Shown piece by piece: positions 1-12,119 of a DNA stretch of 64,000 bases (positions within the stretch are counted from its first letter, which is position 1; the number at the start of each line of letters is the position of its first letter). The position numbers were made by a program, and so were the translations under genes. The notes under the pieces are model-generated. The model saw nothing but the letters and a program-made list of their open reading frames with translations, made no database searches and was not told the origin of the DNA. Source of the DNA: Hoplostethus atlanticus (Eukaryota > Chordata > Actinopteri > Trachichthyiformes > Trachichthyidae); assembly GCA_034670405.1 (NCBI GenBank), contig JAXDDX010000057.1, forward strand, positions 496,001-560,000, given 5' to 3'.

Positions 1-2986
1 AACGCTGTCAGCTGGATCAAGTCCTGCAAAAAAAAAATTTAAAAAAATTAAGCAGCTGTAAAAATCAGTAACTCTATAGGCCCGAAGTCTGTAAAGAGAC
101 TCTTACACCGTCGATGGCCTCTGATTTTTCCTTCGCTTCTCTCAGCTCCTCTTGTAGTGACGTGACCAGGGCATCCCTCTCAGACAGACTAGCCAAACAT
201 ACAGGACAGAACAGGAAAGATATAAAGTCCAATTAACAGAACGGATAATATGAGAGATAATCCACTTGTCGATAAGAGATTCAATTATTTACCTGCTCTG
301 TAGTAGCGCCAGCTCTGCAGAGTTATCTGACTGCTGAAACGGAAAGGAAGTGCAAAGGTGTCAATTTTACACTGAGACCGATTATGCTGCTATACTGTGA
401 GGCGACTGCAGAGGGAGGCGTGGGGAGCACATTGAAGGGCAAGCTTACCGGTGTGTGTTTAAGCTGCTCCATCTCTTCTTTGAGATTTTTAAGTTCTTCC
501 TGCAGTGATGCTACAAGGCTGGCATCCTCACTGAAATGAAAAGGGACACACAGTTTAGATACATAATGAGAAATCAGACAAATAAGTGGCAAGACTATTA
601 GACTTGAGCCAAATAAGTGGTAAGTCAAGAGGACTGTACCTGGTATGTCTTTGCTGTAGCTCAACAGCAGCATCCTCCTGTTTGAATGGCAAATAATTTG
701 ATTAGCATTGTCGCTGCTCAAACATCTTTTAGTCAATAAAGAAAATCAGCAATGATACTACTTAGAACTATATGGCAATGGATGAAACGGCCGACGCTTC
801 CAGCACTTACGGCAGCTTTCTGCTTAATTTGTAGCTGCTTCAGTTCCTCCTGGAGCGAGATCAACTGGTTGTCCCTCTCCTGGAGGCTGAAAGAGGATGT
901 AAGCCTTTAGGACTGGAACAACTCTGGATCTGATCTTATCTCTGAAGTAGGGAAGGTCGGACACTTACCTGAGCTTTAGCTGTTCCAATTCTGCAGCATT
1001 CACCTGCCAAATCACAAGTGACGGATGTCCTTAGAAATAAAATCTATGGTGTGCATCCGTCTGGCCACTTGACCAAAGTTAAACAGTGTCTGCGAACGGA
1101 AGTCTCTTACCAGGTTGTTATCCTCCTCGTTTTTGCTCTGACTGGCCTCCAGCAGTGAGTTGATGGAGGCCACCTGCTGTTCAAGCTGGCTCTTCTCTGC
1201 CTGTGTCTGCTCTAGCTGGGCAGTGAGGGCATCCACCTGGGCAGAGCGCTCCCTGAGCTCAGACTCCATTCTCCCCATACACGGCTGAAGTTCTGCAGGG
1301 ACAGAGATCACTGTCAAAACACAGCACTCGCTACCTATGCTCAATATTTGAGTACTCTGTCAGTTCAAGGTGGGTCCCAGCAAAAACCCCCACAGCCAAC
1401 TAGCTGCACAAGGCCCAATTAAATTCCTACTTTCATCCTCTACTCTTTGTATGTCTCTTTATATCTGATCTGCTTATTACTACGATCCCATTCCCTCCCA
1501 GAGGCCACTCCTTTTCCCAGACCTGAGAGGGTGCTGCTGTCCTGCTGGGCCTTCTCCATGCTGGCCTGCAGGCTGCTGTTGCTGCTCTGCGCTGTCCTGA
1601 GCTCCTCACACACCTCCTCCAATCTCCTCTGTAAAGCCTGCTCGCTCTCTGCATGGCTGGCCTGACGGGGAAACAGAAATGTGTCAAACAGCAGGGGGCA
1701 ACAGAGACTCACAAGATTATCCCACTTGGCTGCATTGATGACATGCAAGTCTATAGTAGTGCATGTAGAAAATAGCCAATTTCCATGCAGTCAAAACAAA
1801 AAAGACCAATTATAGTATTTTACTAGATTATTTTGATAAGAAGAATATCCTTTGGCCTGAGAGTAATGTATGGCTGGTGAAATAAGAAAGCAAGCCATGA
1901 GAAAGTCTGGTATTGTGCAAAACGTCATGTCGGGCAAAATTATCATTATTTCTCATTTTTTCAAAAGTGTGTTTGATTTAAGGTGATTTTGAATGATTTG
2001 GCCATCGATTGTTGGGTTTGCTCATATGACCGATTCACCGATTAAATATTGATGGCTCATTATTTGTATGGGGATTACCAGAGAACCCAGCTTGACATGG
2101 GCAACAAATTCCTCTCAAGTCAAAGAACTGGCATTACGTTAAAAAAAAGAACCATCATTCAGTTCGAGCCTTGACCATGTTTATATTGACTAATGGCCTG
2201 AGCCATTGCATAACATGTTGATAGACCTTAAACTCCTGGAAGGGATGTTAGTAAATGATTAGACAAAATGAACACTTGACTGTCAGGAAGGGATGACTCA
2301 CTCGCTGTACTATAATAGTTCAGACAAACAGAATTCCATTAGTGCGCTGCGTAGGCTGCTAGCATGCTCAAGTAATGTACAGCAAATGAATAATGTGACG
2401 CAGGGATGTGCCTTGTGCCTGCAAGTCACATGTGTCAGATGTACTGTCAGCGTGTGCCTTCCCTTTTACAGACAGTTATAGAGGGCTGGAGTGATGCTCG
2501 GGCATGCACGCATTCCAGCTGGTGCTGAAAAGCATTTCCCCCGCAGCCCCGTTATTGTGTGGCTGCATTCCAGCGCAGCCCAGGGCTCTGTGATTACAAG
2601 GCTATCAAACTTCCCATAACACAGTATTAGAGGGGTTGGGGGACAGGTGGGCAAGGACTAGGCTTGCCATTTAGAGAAACTCTGAAAACTGGCTGCCCAA
2701 ACAAGAATGGAGAATTCTACTGATGCAGCATTAAAAAGGCTAGGATCAAGTTTTGAATTGTTGTGTACACAGTAATAGTGATAGAGAGGATGTGGTGTTC
2801 CCACGGGCCAGGCCAACCTGCAGCAGGGAGAGCTGCTTCTCAGTAGTGGAGACCTTGGTCTCCAGTCCTCTCCTAATGTGTTCATCAGCCTGCAGACTCT
2901 CCATCTTCTCCCCAAGCTCCTTGGTCAGCTTAGCACATTCCTGACGCAGCTTGGCCAGCTCTGCATTTTGTCTGAGGAAGGGGGGG

Positions 2987-3081
<95 letters not shown>

Positions 3082-6000
3082 GACACATGCCTCGCACAAT
3101 CACTGGCTTTACTCAGGCCAGTCCCCAGTTTGGACACTATCAGACGCCACCCATATACCTTTGAGTTCGTAATGATAATCGTCAAAACAAAAAGAAGAGG
3201 TAACATACATAATCACTGATCCTCAGTTACTGTCAATTCCTTTTCTCAGACTAATCCAGACATACTCCTGTCATACCCCATCCAGGTTCTGGGAAATACT
3301 CACTTGCTCTCAGCCTGACTAGTGGCCTGGTTGAGGGCATCACGGAGAATGGAGTTCTCCTGCTGCACACGGGCCAGTTGGGCATTGGGGCCTTTTTCCA
3401 GTTGGTCCTGCAGGCTAAGGATCTGACAGAGAGAGAATGAATGAGCAGACAACTCATATTTCACTTCACTATGTACATTTTACAAAGCTGTCTTTTTAAA
3501 AAAAAGTAGCCATATTAAAAACACATGCACCTTAACATTTAATGAAAGAAGACCACTGACTTTTAGTTATAAAATGTATTCCTCCTATCATCCCTCAACT
3601 TTAACTGAATGGCATGTCATAAAATAAACTTTTATGGAGCATGTCCTCCTTACAATTTAAAAAAAAGGTAGCACCCAGATTTCTTATACGCAAAAAATAG
3701 AAACACAGGCCAATTTGTACAAATCTGAATTTGGAAAATTACAATATTTGTGTATTAGAACTGACCTTTGCATTGAGCTTCTGGCCCTGGGCTACGTGGT
3801 CCTGGTAACTGGCCTGCATGCGAGCTTGCAGAGCAATCATCTCTTGCTCACGCTTACTCAGCTGAGAACTCAGCCTCGTCTCCACGCTGGCCACCTTGGA
3901 CTTCTCTGCTGACAGCTCCTGAATGACAGAAATTAAAGAACAGTCAGATTGGATTAGTTGTATTGTGTCTGTGGCAGACAGCCAAGATCCATTTCAGCAA
4001 ATTTGCATCACTTGGTCTCCCTGGTTGGGAGTAAACAACTGACCATATAGAATCGCTGTCGGCAGCTGGCGAACTTCAGTGCATTCAGTGCATCAAACCA
4101 TAGAGACAGTGATGTGTCTAACCTTGGAGAGTTCCCTCAGACGGTTCTTGGCCGCAGCAGCATCCTCCTGTTCAGCCGCCAGTTGTCTCTCTCTCTCATC
4201 CAGTTGCTTCTTCAGCATGACCACTGGGTCTCCTTTCTGAGTGGCCTGAAACACACACCCATTCAAAACACAGTAAGACAGAGAGAACTGCGAGAATGCT
4301 CCCTCCAAGTCTCACAAGCAGCCCATGATGTGCCTGGATATTACAGCTGGTGTTCCCATGATGTGCCTGGATATTACAGCTGGTGTTCCCAGTGTCCCAC
4401 CCACCCCCCCATCATCACCCAGTGCGGTTTTCCATACCATGTGCCAGGTGTCCTGAATGATACCGGCCTTCTCAGACAGGATCTCGATGAGCCTCTGAGC
4501 CTCTCCCTCACTGAACACCATACTACTGAGGGTGGAGACCAGAGTCTTGTAAGGCAGGTAGAGTGGGGCATCGGCAGAATCCACCGCTGCAGCTAGAGAG
4601 ACAGAGACACAGCGTTTATTTCATGGTTATATTGAAGGGTAAAAGCCAAACATTTTTGAAGGCGTCATTAGACTTCCACAATAAGACTGAATTCCCACAC
4701 TGCCTCAGACGTGTTACTCCTTTGGGGCTAGGGCCCTGGGCAGCTTTGGCTGGCAAAGTGATGGGGCACTGTGGCACCAGGCGGAGACAACCCCCAGGCA
4801 GAGGAGAAACCCCCCTATTGTCGGGGCACTGAGAGCCTTTGTCAGCTAACAAAACAGGGCAGTGGTGTTTGGACAGGCCGACGTGCTCTATGCCCTCCAG
4901 AGTGGGGTGCCAGACATTACCCACCTCTGCCCACTGGCACTACTTCCCATGGATACACAGCTAGAAGTCAATCTGTACTGACAAGGCATTACTGCATCTT
5001 AGATGGTGTGTGTATGTGCATGTGTGTCAGTTGTAGAGACGTGCCCCCACTTCCACCTCCGAACGCTTTCTAGTCTGACAACTATACTATCATGAGTGTT
5101 ATGGCTGATGTAGTTCCTGCCCAGACAACTATTTCCATCAATTCAAAAGAGAGCTAATTTTAACAATGCTCATTCCAGGGCCACAACAATATCTTGGTAT
5201 GTCCATTGTCAGTGCACTATGGTTCTGATCTTTGCACTGTTTACTTTTGGTTTCTTGTGATGTTGGTGATCTAAGAATTAAGTTTAAGTCAGTGTACATA
5301 AGAGTGTTTGCTAAACTACAATTGACCAATGTTTGTCCTGAATTTCCCTGAAGTGCACAGTCAGAAGGTTACACACAGTCACAGCTAGGAACTACATCAA
5401 CAGTTTTCTAGGACTTGCCTAGATTTCAACTGGTAAACTTCTGGTCACCATCTACACCTTTGATAACCAATAGCATGTCACTGCCCACATTGGACTGGCA
5501 CCACCCAAACAATATCTGCTTACCAGGTTCAGTTTTTTTCTTGGAGGTCTTCTTCTTGGGCTCCTGTGCTTTTGCTGCAACAGTGGCAGTCTGCTGAGAT
5601 CCCACCGGGGGCACTGCCATCACTGGGACGTCCTTGGTGACAGCCTCCAGCACTGAGGCATGCTTGAGGGCCACAGCAGATTTAGAGGGGACTGGAGAAG
5701 ACTTGGCTGGCGGCTGAGATGGCTTGGCCTGTGCTGCAGCAGACTTGGCTGGGGCTGAGACGGATTTGGCTGGAGCAGGAGCCGACTTGGCTGAGGCTGG
5801 GGTTGACTTGGCTGAGGGTGGGGCAGTGGCTGACTTGACTGGGGCAGGGGCTGACTTGACTGGGGCAGGGGCAGGGGCAGACTTGATTGGGGCAGGGGCA
5901 GACTTGACTGGGGCAGGGGCAGACTTGACTGGGGCAGGGGCAGGGGCAGACTTGACTGGGGCAGGGGCAGGGGCAGACTTGACTGGGGCAGGGGCAGGGG

Positions 6001-6825
6001 CAGACTTGATTGGGGCAGGGGCAGACTTGACTGGGGCAGGGGCAGGGGCAGACTTGATTGGGGGCAGGGGCAGACTTGACTGGGGCAGGGGGCAGACTTG
6101 ACTGGGGCAGGGGCAGGGGCAGACTTGATTGGGGCAGGGGCAGACTTGACTGGGGCAGGGGCAGGGGCAGACTTGATTGGGGCAGGGGCAGACTTGACTG
6201 GGGCAGGGGCAGGGGCAGACTTGACTGGGGCAGGGGCAGGGGCAGACTTGACTGGGGCAGGGGCAGGGGCAGACTTGACTGGGGCAGGGGCAGGGGCAGA
6301 CTTGACTAGGGCTGGTTGGTTAGTGGCTGGCTCCACCTTGGCCACCTTTTTCTTCTTCTTGTCTTTAGGTGAAGGAGCAGGTGAGGAGTCAACAAGAACA
6401 GGGCTTGGGGCAACAGCAGCTTTCGGTTGGGTGTCAGCAGGTGCTGAGGGTGGAGTTGGTTTAGGCTCGAAGGCAGCAACAGGCTCAGGGGTAGGAGCAG
6501 CAACTACGACAGGGGCAGAAGCAGGCTCAGGTTCTGGGTCAGCTGCAGGGGCCTCTGGGACTTCCTCCATCTCTGGGATCTTTCCATTGGGCTTTTCTTC
6601 CTTCTTCTTTCCTCGGTTCTTCTTCTCAGATGCCTTGTCCTTCTTCTTCTTTTCAGTGCGAGGGGGCTGCATCTTCCCCAGCTCTCGGCGTTGCTTGGCC
6701 AGTGCCTCCTCATAAGACGTCTCTTTCATGGAGAAGGTTGAGACCAGTGCGATCCCTATGGCAGAGATCACCATGAACCCACCAAACACCATAATCCCAA
6801 GGGTCTGGGTGTCATAGATATCCAT
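1..6825 (-). CDS. rrbp1: Ribosome-binding protein 1 (p180), 5' part of gene, truncated by the window edge
   Basis: RRBP1 is a rough-ER membrane protein with a short N-terminal membrane anchor, a basic repeat region that binds ribosomes and microtubules, and a long cytosolic coiled coil. Coding exons read on the minus strand are 5524-6825 (ATG at 6825; acceptor at 6843), 4438-4592, 4123-4245, 3766-3918, 3304-3422, 2818-2971, 1523-1661, 1111-1292, 969-1003, 811-886, 640-677, 449-530, 293-330, 107-188 and 1-23 (cut off). From exon 3 on, phases join cleanly. The start MDIYDTQTLG, the hydrophobic stretch GIMVFGGFMVISAIGIALV and the lysine-rich block KKKKDKASEKKNRGKKKEE match vertebrate RRBP1, as does DAPLYLPYKTLVST in exon 3. 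The mammalian ribosome-binding decapeptide repeat is replaced by KSAPAPAPV-type units. As given, exon 2 carries two extra G's in the repeat, so the ATG frame ends at 5620 and does not reach exon 3. I read this as a sequence error or allele, not a dead gene, because every downstream exon is intact. Confidence 0.93.
107..1003 (-). repeat. rrbp1: Array of duplicated exon pairs in rrbp1 coiled coil
   Basis: Three successive pairs of tiny exons: 969-1003 (35 nt) with 811-886 (76 nt), 640-677 (38 nt) with 449-530 (82 nt), and 293-330 (38 nt) with 107-188 (82 nt). Each pair starts in phase 0, has a phase-2 internal junction (AG|C or AG|T, serine) and encodes 37 or 40 residues. The short exon reads like xNAAELxxLQ and the long one like LxERDxLxSLQEELKxxK. 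A fourth pair seems to begin at 1-23. Conserved sizes, phases and sequence point to repeated duplication of one exon pair. Confidence 0.85.
2990..3077. repeat. (GA)n microsatellite
   Basis: About 44 uninterrupted GA dinucleotides in an rrbp1 intron, ending about 20 nt from the acceptor of exon 2818-2971. On the transcribed strand it is a (TC)n tract, so it doubles as an exceptionally long polypyrimidine tract for that acceptor. Confidence 0.95.
4322..4392. repeat. Two-copy 36-bp tandem repeat in rrbp1 intron
   Basis: The segment containing CATGATGTGCCTGGATATTA occurs twice back to back with no differences that I can see, between exons 4123-4245 and 4438-4592. It is noncoding. Confidence 0.9.
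5745..6305 (-). repeat. rrbp1: rrbp1 coding tandem repeat (KSAPAPAPV type), G-rich on plus strand
   Basis: About twenty imperfect units of 21-27 bp, reading KSAPAPAPV, KSAPAPI or variants on the minus strand. On the plus strand each unit has two or three GGGG runs separated by CA, which is quadruplex-prone. Units near 5745-5860 are more diverged (AKSTPASAKS-like) than the homogeneous block at 5870-6305. Two runs have five G's instead of four (6060-6064 and 6088-6092), shifting the frame by +2. The tract sits where mammalian RRBP1 carries its ribosome-binding decapeptide repeats, but these units hold only one lysine each. Confidence 0.9.
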
Positions 6826-6843
6826 TGTTCAGTTTTGGTTATC

Positions 6844-9147
6844 CTGTCAAGAGAAAAATATCATCAGAATACCAGAAATATGAGAGCTTACTTTCACATT
6901 GACAGAATCTGTGCATGCTACCTGTTTACAACTGAAATCAAAGATCATTTTCCTTTTATCAAATAGGAAATCTCCAAAAGAAGCAGTTTTCTGTAGACAA
7001 ACATAGACCAGTAAGAGCAAGGGAGTTCTCTGGGGGAATAAAAGCAGCTAACTAATCTAAGCTAAACTAATCACATAATCAAGGGTCTTCCTGTTCCTGT
7101 GTTTTAGACTTGGTTGCTCTGGTTTGTTTCTTAAGTCTAAACATATTCTAAACAATTCATAAGGACGCCTAAACTCCAGTAACCACACTTACCCAGCAGC
7201 ATTTAAAGAGGAAAGATAACACTGTTTCTCTGTTTGGGCAAAATGAAACTGACTGTAGTTTCAGTAGTAGAACTCTTGATATGATTTCTAATTACTACTG
7301 GTTGAAGCATTTTAGTTAACCTGAACTGCCTCAAGATGTCGCTATTATTCATTTTCATTTACTTGCACCTGGAGTCTGACGTGGACAATGTGAAACTGAG
7401 GAAATCTTCGCAGCATACCATGCGGCAAATAGCAGCTGGTCAAAACCTGCTTTGCATACAATGCTTTCCTCCTTGGGGGAAACAGCTATATGGGGGAAAA
7501 ATGACTCAAAAGCTCAAATTCACCCTCAAAATGAACTTACTGATGCACTAGGAATTGAGCAGTCTGTGTATGAGACTGTATGAGTGTAAGTACTAGAGCT
7601 TACTAAGTTAACCAAAGTAAATACAAATAAATATCAACATGTTTGGGATACCTAGTAGTATGTTTTTTTTATTCAAAACTATCATGCTGAATGCAGTATT
7701 CATTCCAATTTTGAAAATCATAATACGCAACCCGCATCTTCCATTTTCTAAAAAGAGAAATCTCAATTCACTTTTGCCTTCGTATTTGTGTCTCTTATTC
7801 CCTGGAACAGTTCAGTTTTTATTAGTGGGCATTAACAACCAGTATCAGTAAATTAACTGTTTCCTCCAGTGGCCACAGTGGCAGATGGATTCCAAGATAA
7901 ACACTTTCACTACTTTACAAGCCAAATATGTTTTTTTGAATGGAAAGAACTTCCACATAACACAAGGTTTCATGCCAAAATGGATGGCAAAGTAGAAGCC
8001 TGGCAAAAAAAAAGTAGAACTAGTAACAGCAACAGTTAAAATGACCAGTATTTGGCTGGCTGCTACAGTTAATTTCCTGCCCGGTAACAACTATCCTTTA
8101 AAGGCTCTTTTAGAGCTCATGTCACAAACCAGAATGTTTAGCCTGCAAGGGAGGAAAGTCTGAGAGCAGGTGGGAAACAATGGGGAGGCTGAAACACAAT
8201 ATAAATCAAATTATATCAGATTTGGCAGTGGGAAGTGATTCTGTCAAAAATATAGAAATGTAAAGTGACGCTTCACCATTTTAGCTATGAACAACTTTGT
8301 GTCAGTGCAGGGCCAAACTGCTGAACTACTTCAGTGGAGTCCAAACAGTCCAGAGTCCCCATTCATTACAATGTCTAAAGCCAGAAAGGCGGGGAAAGAG
8401 TTTGCTCTGCCTCCTAATCTGTGATGTCAGACTTCAGTGCCTCTCCACTGAGAATGAACTGAAAAAGAGGATTGTGAGAGTCTCAACTTCAGGGTGAATT
8501 TCAGGAGAGGAATAGCCAATGGAATACCTCCAGGGGGTGCATTGTAACACAGATTAAAGTCTTGATCGTCTAGCATTGAATGAAAATTATTTTAGTTAAA
8601 AAAAATATCTATAGAACTTGACTGAGCCATGGGGATGTAATATGTAAAAGCATACATTGTATTGCCCTTTAAATCAGTTTGTCTTGTCCATCAAGTAGTG
8701 TTTAATCCACACTGTAATTCTAATAAACTGGATTTAATTGAAAATTAAAAAAGGTCTAGCTGACTATGTAACATATACGTGATCCACTCTGATACAGATA
8801 GAAACAGATATAGGTTAGTCCTGCAAATATTTTATGTGATGGGTGTTTAACATTTTACATATTTGCAAGCTAGCTTTGTAGCTAACACTATCTATGAATG
8901 GACTTGGCTAGCATCCTGCACATTACAGTGGAAAGTGCTGGCTACAGACTGCACAGCAAAAGCTAAAGTAAAACTAACGTTACAGACTAAATAGACAGTG
9001 AGATCAAATCGCAAAAAATGTTAGGCAACTTTAAACATCTGGATTATTGTACTAGTTAGCCTTGGAGGTAGCAGCAGATAGCTTTCCAATCTAGCTAACG
9101 TTGGCTATCTGAATAAAAAAAAAAAAATCCAAGATTCCCACACTTAC
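6844..9147 (-). other. rrbp1: rrbp1 intron 1
   Basis: AT-rich 2.3 kb between the 5' UTR exon and the first coding exon. I see no conserved-looking coding segment and no recognisable transposon. Small open frames at 7336-7551 and 7639-7851 have no family resemblance. Confidence 0.6.
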
Positions 9148-9300
9148 CTCTCTGGTGATGTAGCTACGCTTGCTTGCTTCAGTGGGAATTTAAAGAGGAC
9201 AGAAAGCTTTTGGTTGCAAATAAAGCCACTCCGGCGTACCGCTACTTATTTATCTCGCTATCTCGCTAACTTGCCTTTTTCCCGAGCTCTCCCTCAGTCC
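9148..9300 (-). promoter_or_regulatory. rrbp1: rrbp1 5' UTR exon and promoter region
   Basis: A good donor (GAG|GTAAGTG on the minus strand, exon end at 9148) lies 2.3 kb upstream of the coding exon acceptor at 6843. The DNA above it (about 9150-9400) is richer in G+C than its surroundings. It has no clear TATA box and ends the transcribed side of rrbp1. The transcription start is not defined by sequence alone, so the upper limit is a guess. Confidence 0.5.
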
Positions 9301-11690
9301 AGTGGAGAATCCGTGGTCTGTGAAGTCGTGGCACTTTGAGCTGGCTAGACGTGCTGGCCCCGTGCCCTAGATAGCTACCAGTCATCCAGAATGCACGCGA
9401 TTGGCTGGAATACGCTCAGCCAGGAAATGAGGCTGCTGGGAGATATAGTCTTGAAATGAATGAAACTTTACTTTAACCGTCGTTAGTCAATTTAGTTTAA
9501 CCGTCTCTAGTAAAACAAAAGTAATGAAAATATAAGTAAAAAATTTACAGTATTGTTGATAAAATATGAAATAACTATTTAGTTTAGTGGCCATTAATGT
9601 CATTCATGAATAACCAAAACTGCAGTGTGTGGACCCTTGTCTCTTTAATTTTTTTAGATATGTGTGCCTTTTAGTATTTTTTCATATTTTTCATGTCTAT
9701 GTATGCTGCCATAGAGAAAGGGGACCTCAGGCTACTATATAAGGTCAAGGGACAGATCCCTCATACTGCATAGATAGGCACATTGTGGTGTTATGTGTCA
9801 ACGACAATAAGGATCATTTCACATTAATTAAGTATGTCTCGAGAAATGCCACTCAGCAAAAGGCCTCCCATGTTATCATTACTAGCCACACCTGTTGAAT
9901 GTGTAGAAAGGTCACCTGCAAGCTGCAGGATAACACTACAGTGACGTCTAAATCATGGCACTCCTGCATGTGTTTCAGAAAATATTTTGACCTTGTTACC
10001 ACACCTTCCTTTATCTTAAAACTATAGACTCTGCTTTGACAGAGAGATCATAATGACGCTGTAGCAATGTGGTATGCTGACAAAACATTAAGCATGGAGT
10101 GTGGGAAAACAATGGAAACCATAGATCTTCACCTAAATACGTAATGGAGCCTTTCTGTGTCCTGGCCAGTGGTGGTCAGTCATTCACAAACCTGCTTTTA
10201 TAAGCATCCTTGACATTACTCTCCTCAAGCTGCTTAATAAAACTAGTTTTATAAGTGGAGGCACTTGTTACAGAAGATCTCACTCACAGGTTGTTCTCAT
10301 GTCAATGCAATTAGTTAGCAAATTAATATATTTTTTTAATAACCTCATATCACATGATACTGCTTTGTAAAATGATAGCAGGCTCATTTTCTATGGTGAA
10401 ATAAGATCATTTTCTATTCTCACAAGGACCAACTTTTGTTTCTGTCTTGTATTGATTGGGCTTAATTAATTTGATAGATACTTTACTTTATTGATCCCCG
10501 GTGGGAAATTCTGGGGTTGCAGCAGGATAACAGTATCACAAGAATGTACAAAATACAAAGGCAAGGTACAAAATACAAAAAACAAAGGCCTAAAAAAAAA
10601 CCGTACTTATAAATAGGCAGAGCGAATGAATGGATGGTACATGTATACAGAGATAAGGAATGGTAATGGATAAATGAATGTGAAAGGGGAATCCTACCTG
10701 TAGTTGTAGATCTGTAGTGGTCAGTCTTATCATAAGATCTTAATTCACTAGCTCTATAGAAAGTTGCTTAGAAAGTTGGTAGAAAGTTGCTACCAAACAT
10801 TTCCCGGATATTAAAAGTGTTTGATTTCCTTGTAGGTCAAAATTATGTACAACACATAACCTGCAAATGTTTCAGATCGAAGAACAATGTTGTAAGAGTT
10901 ATTTGTGATGTGGGTCTCTATGCAGGGAGGGGGAGGATGTCCTGGAGATGTTTGAGCCCAAGACCTCCAGCTCATCTGTCCCTGCATTTATACTGTGGGT
11001 TTAACAACGTCAGATGTGAAGTTTTGCTAGCTCTCCTGGGATGTGCAGAGTAAACCCTCTGTTAGTTAGTGACTATACTCTGATAAAGGAGATGTTTTTC
11101 AGTGGCGTACAGCTGTAGCTATGTATATTTCATTTTTACCTTGTGGGTTCTAGCGAGACGGCATTTTGTTCTCTTTTGCACAGGAGGAGCAGTCAGTTCA
11201 GTTACTGCAGCAAGCCCTGCAGGTGTATCTTTTTAGTGAGTCCCGTTCAAAGGACACAGAGTTTCTATTTGAGGAGTCATTCATGCTTCATACCTCCATT
11301 CCTCCACAGAGGGTTCTGTGTGCACTTGTCTTGACTTTGTAGTTGAACAGTGTAGAGCTGTGAGACACGTTAAAAGACAGGACTGATCATAAAGACAGCA
11401 AATGAGCATTAGATGAATTATGAATGGCCAGTGACTAATAATGTCTTTCAAAGCACTGACAATATGCAACATCTTTCCTCTCATCATACATTCAGTACAG
11501 GCAAATTATTTAAGTGTGCCAGAGGGGCGATGAGGCATTTCTACAACCAAATTGCACATAGCACATCGTTGTCTCAGAGGTTTTATTTCTGTGATTAGGG
11601 CATAAATTGGGAACAATATTACTTTGTATCATAATCGCAAAGCAGCCACATAAAGCCAACTGTAAATAAAATCTATACTATATACAGTAG
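9301..11690. other. Gene-free stretch upstream of rrbp1
   Basis: No coding homology on either strand. About 10474-10640 looks like the 3' tail of a common teleost interspersed repeat (ACTTTATTGATCCCC motif, then ACAAAATACAAA repeats), family not assigned. The rest is AT-rich unique-looking DNA. Confidence 0.5.
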
Positions 11691-11695
11691 GGTCA

Positions 11696-11763
11696 AATAA
11701 GTATGAGTGGGACCAGTATATAATACATCAGGTCAATGTCTGGCCCTCATACTTATTACTCCA
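11696..11763. repeat. Imperfect hairpin / MITE-like inverted repeat
   Basis: AATAAGTATGAGTGGGACCAG is followed about 25 nt later by its near reverse complement, CTGGCCCTCATACTTATTA. The arms pair over about 19 nt with few mismatches. It could be a small MITE core or the fold-back of a larger dead element. No target-site duplication was identified. Confidence 0.55.
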
Positions 11764-12119
11764 GTTCCATGTAGAGAACTTGCTCTTTGTGTGCTCTGAT
11801 CACAGCTGGCAAAAGACCCTGTTTGTACGAGTGGTGTGATGTGTTGTGATCTCATTGGTTCTCATCTATGGTTTCAGCCAATCGTTGCATTCACCAAAAC
11901 CTGGAGGTCACCGTGACAACGTGAGCGCTGTTGTCAATATTGACAAACCTGGCAGTTGTGTGCAGATACAGTATATTCAGTGTATGCATACTTCTCAGAT
12001 ATCTTATCTGCACTTCTCCATTAAGTGTTTGCTTTCACGGCTGCATGGGTGGAATCCCTGATGTATTGGTAAATTTACAAAATGGTCAAAGTGGGAAAGG
12101 ACGGGGTACAAAATTGCAA

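Noticed and set aside
2878-3219. Plus-strand frames with long Arg-Glu runs and the minus-strand Ser-Leu run
   Set aside because: Translation of the (GA)n microsatellite and the antisense of an rrbp1 exon.
5724-6715. Long plus-strand open frames rich in Gly-Ala-Asp-Leu
   Set aside because: They are the antisense of the rrbp1 KSAPAPAPV repeat; no independent start context or homology.
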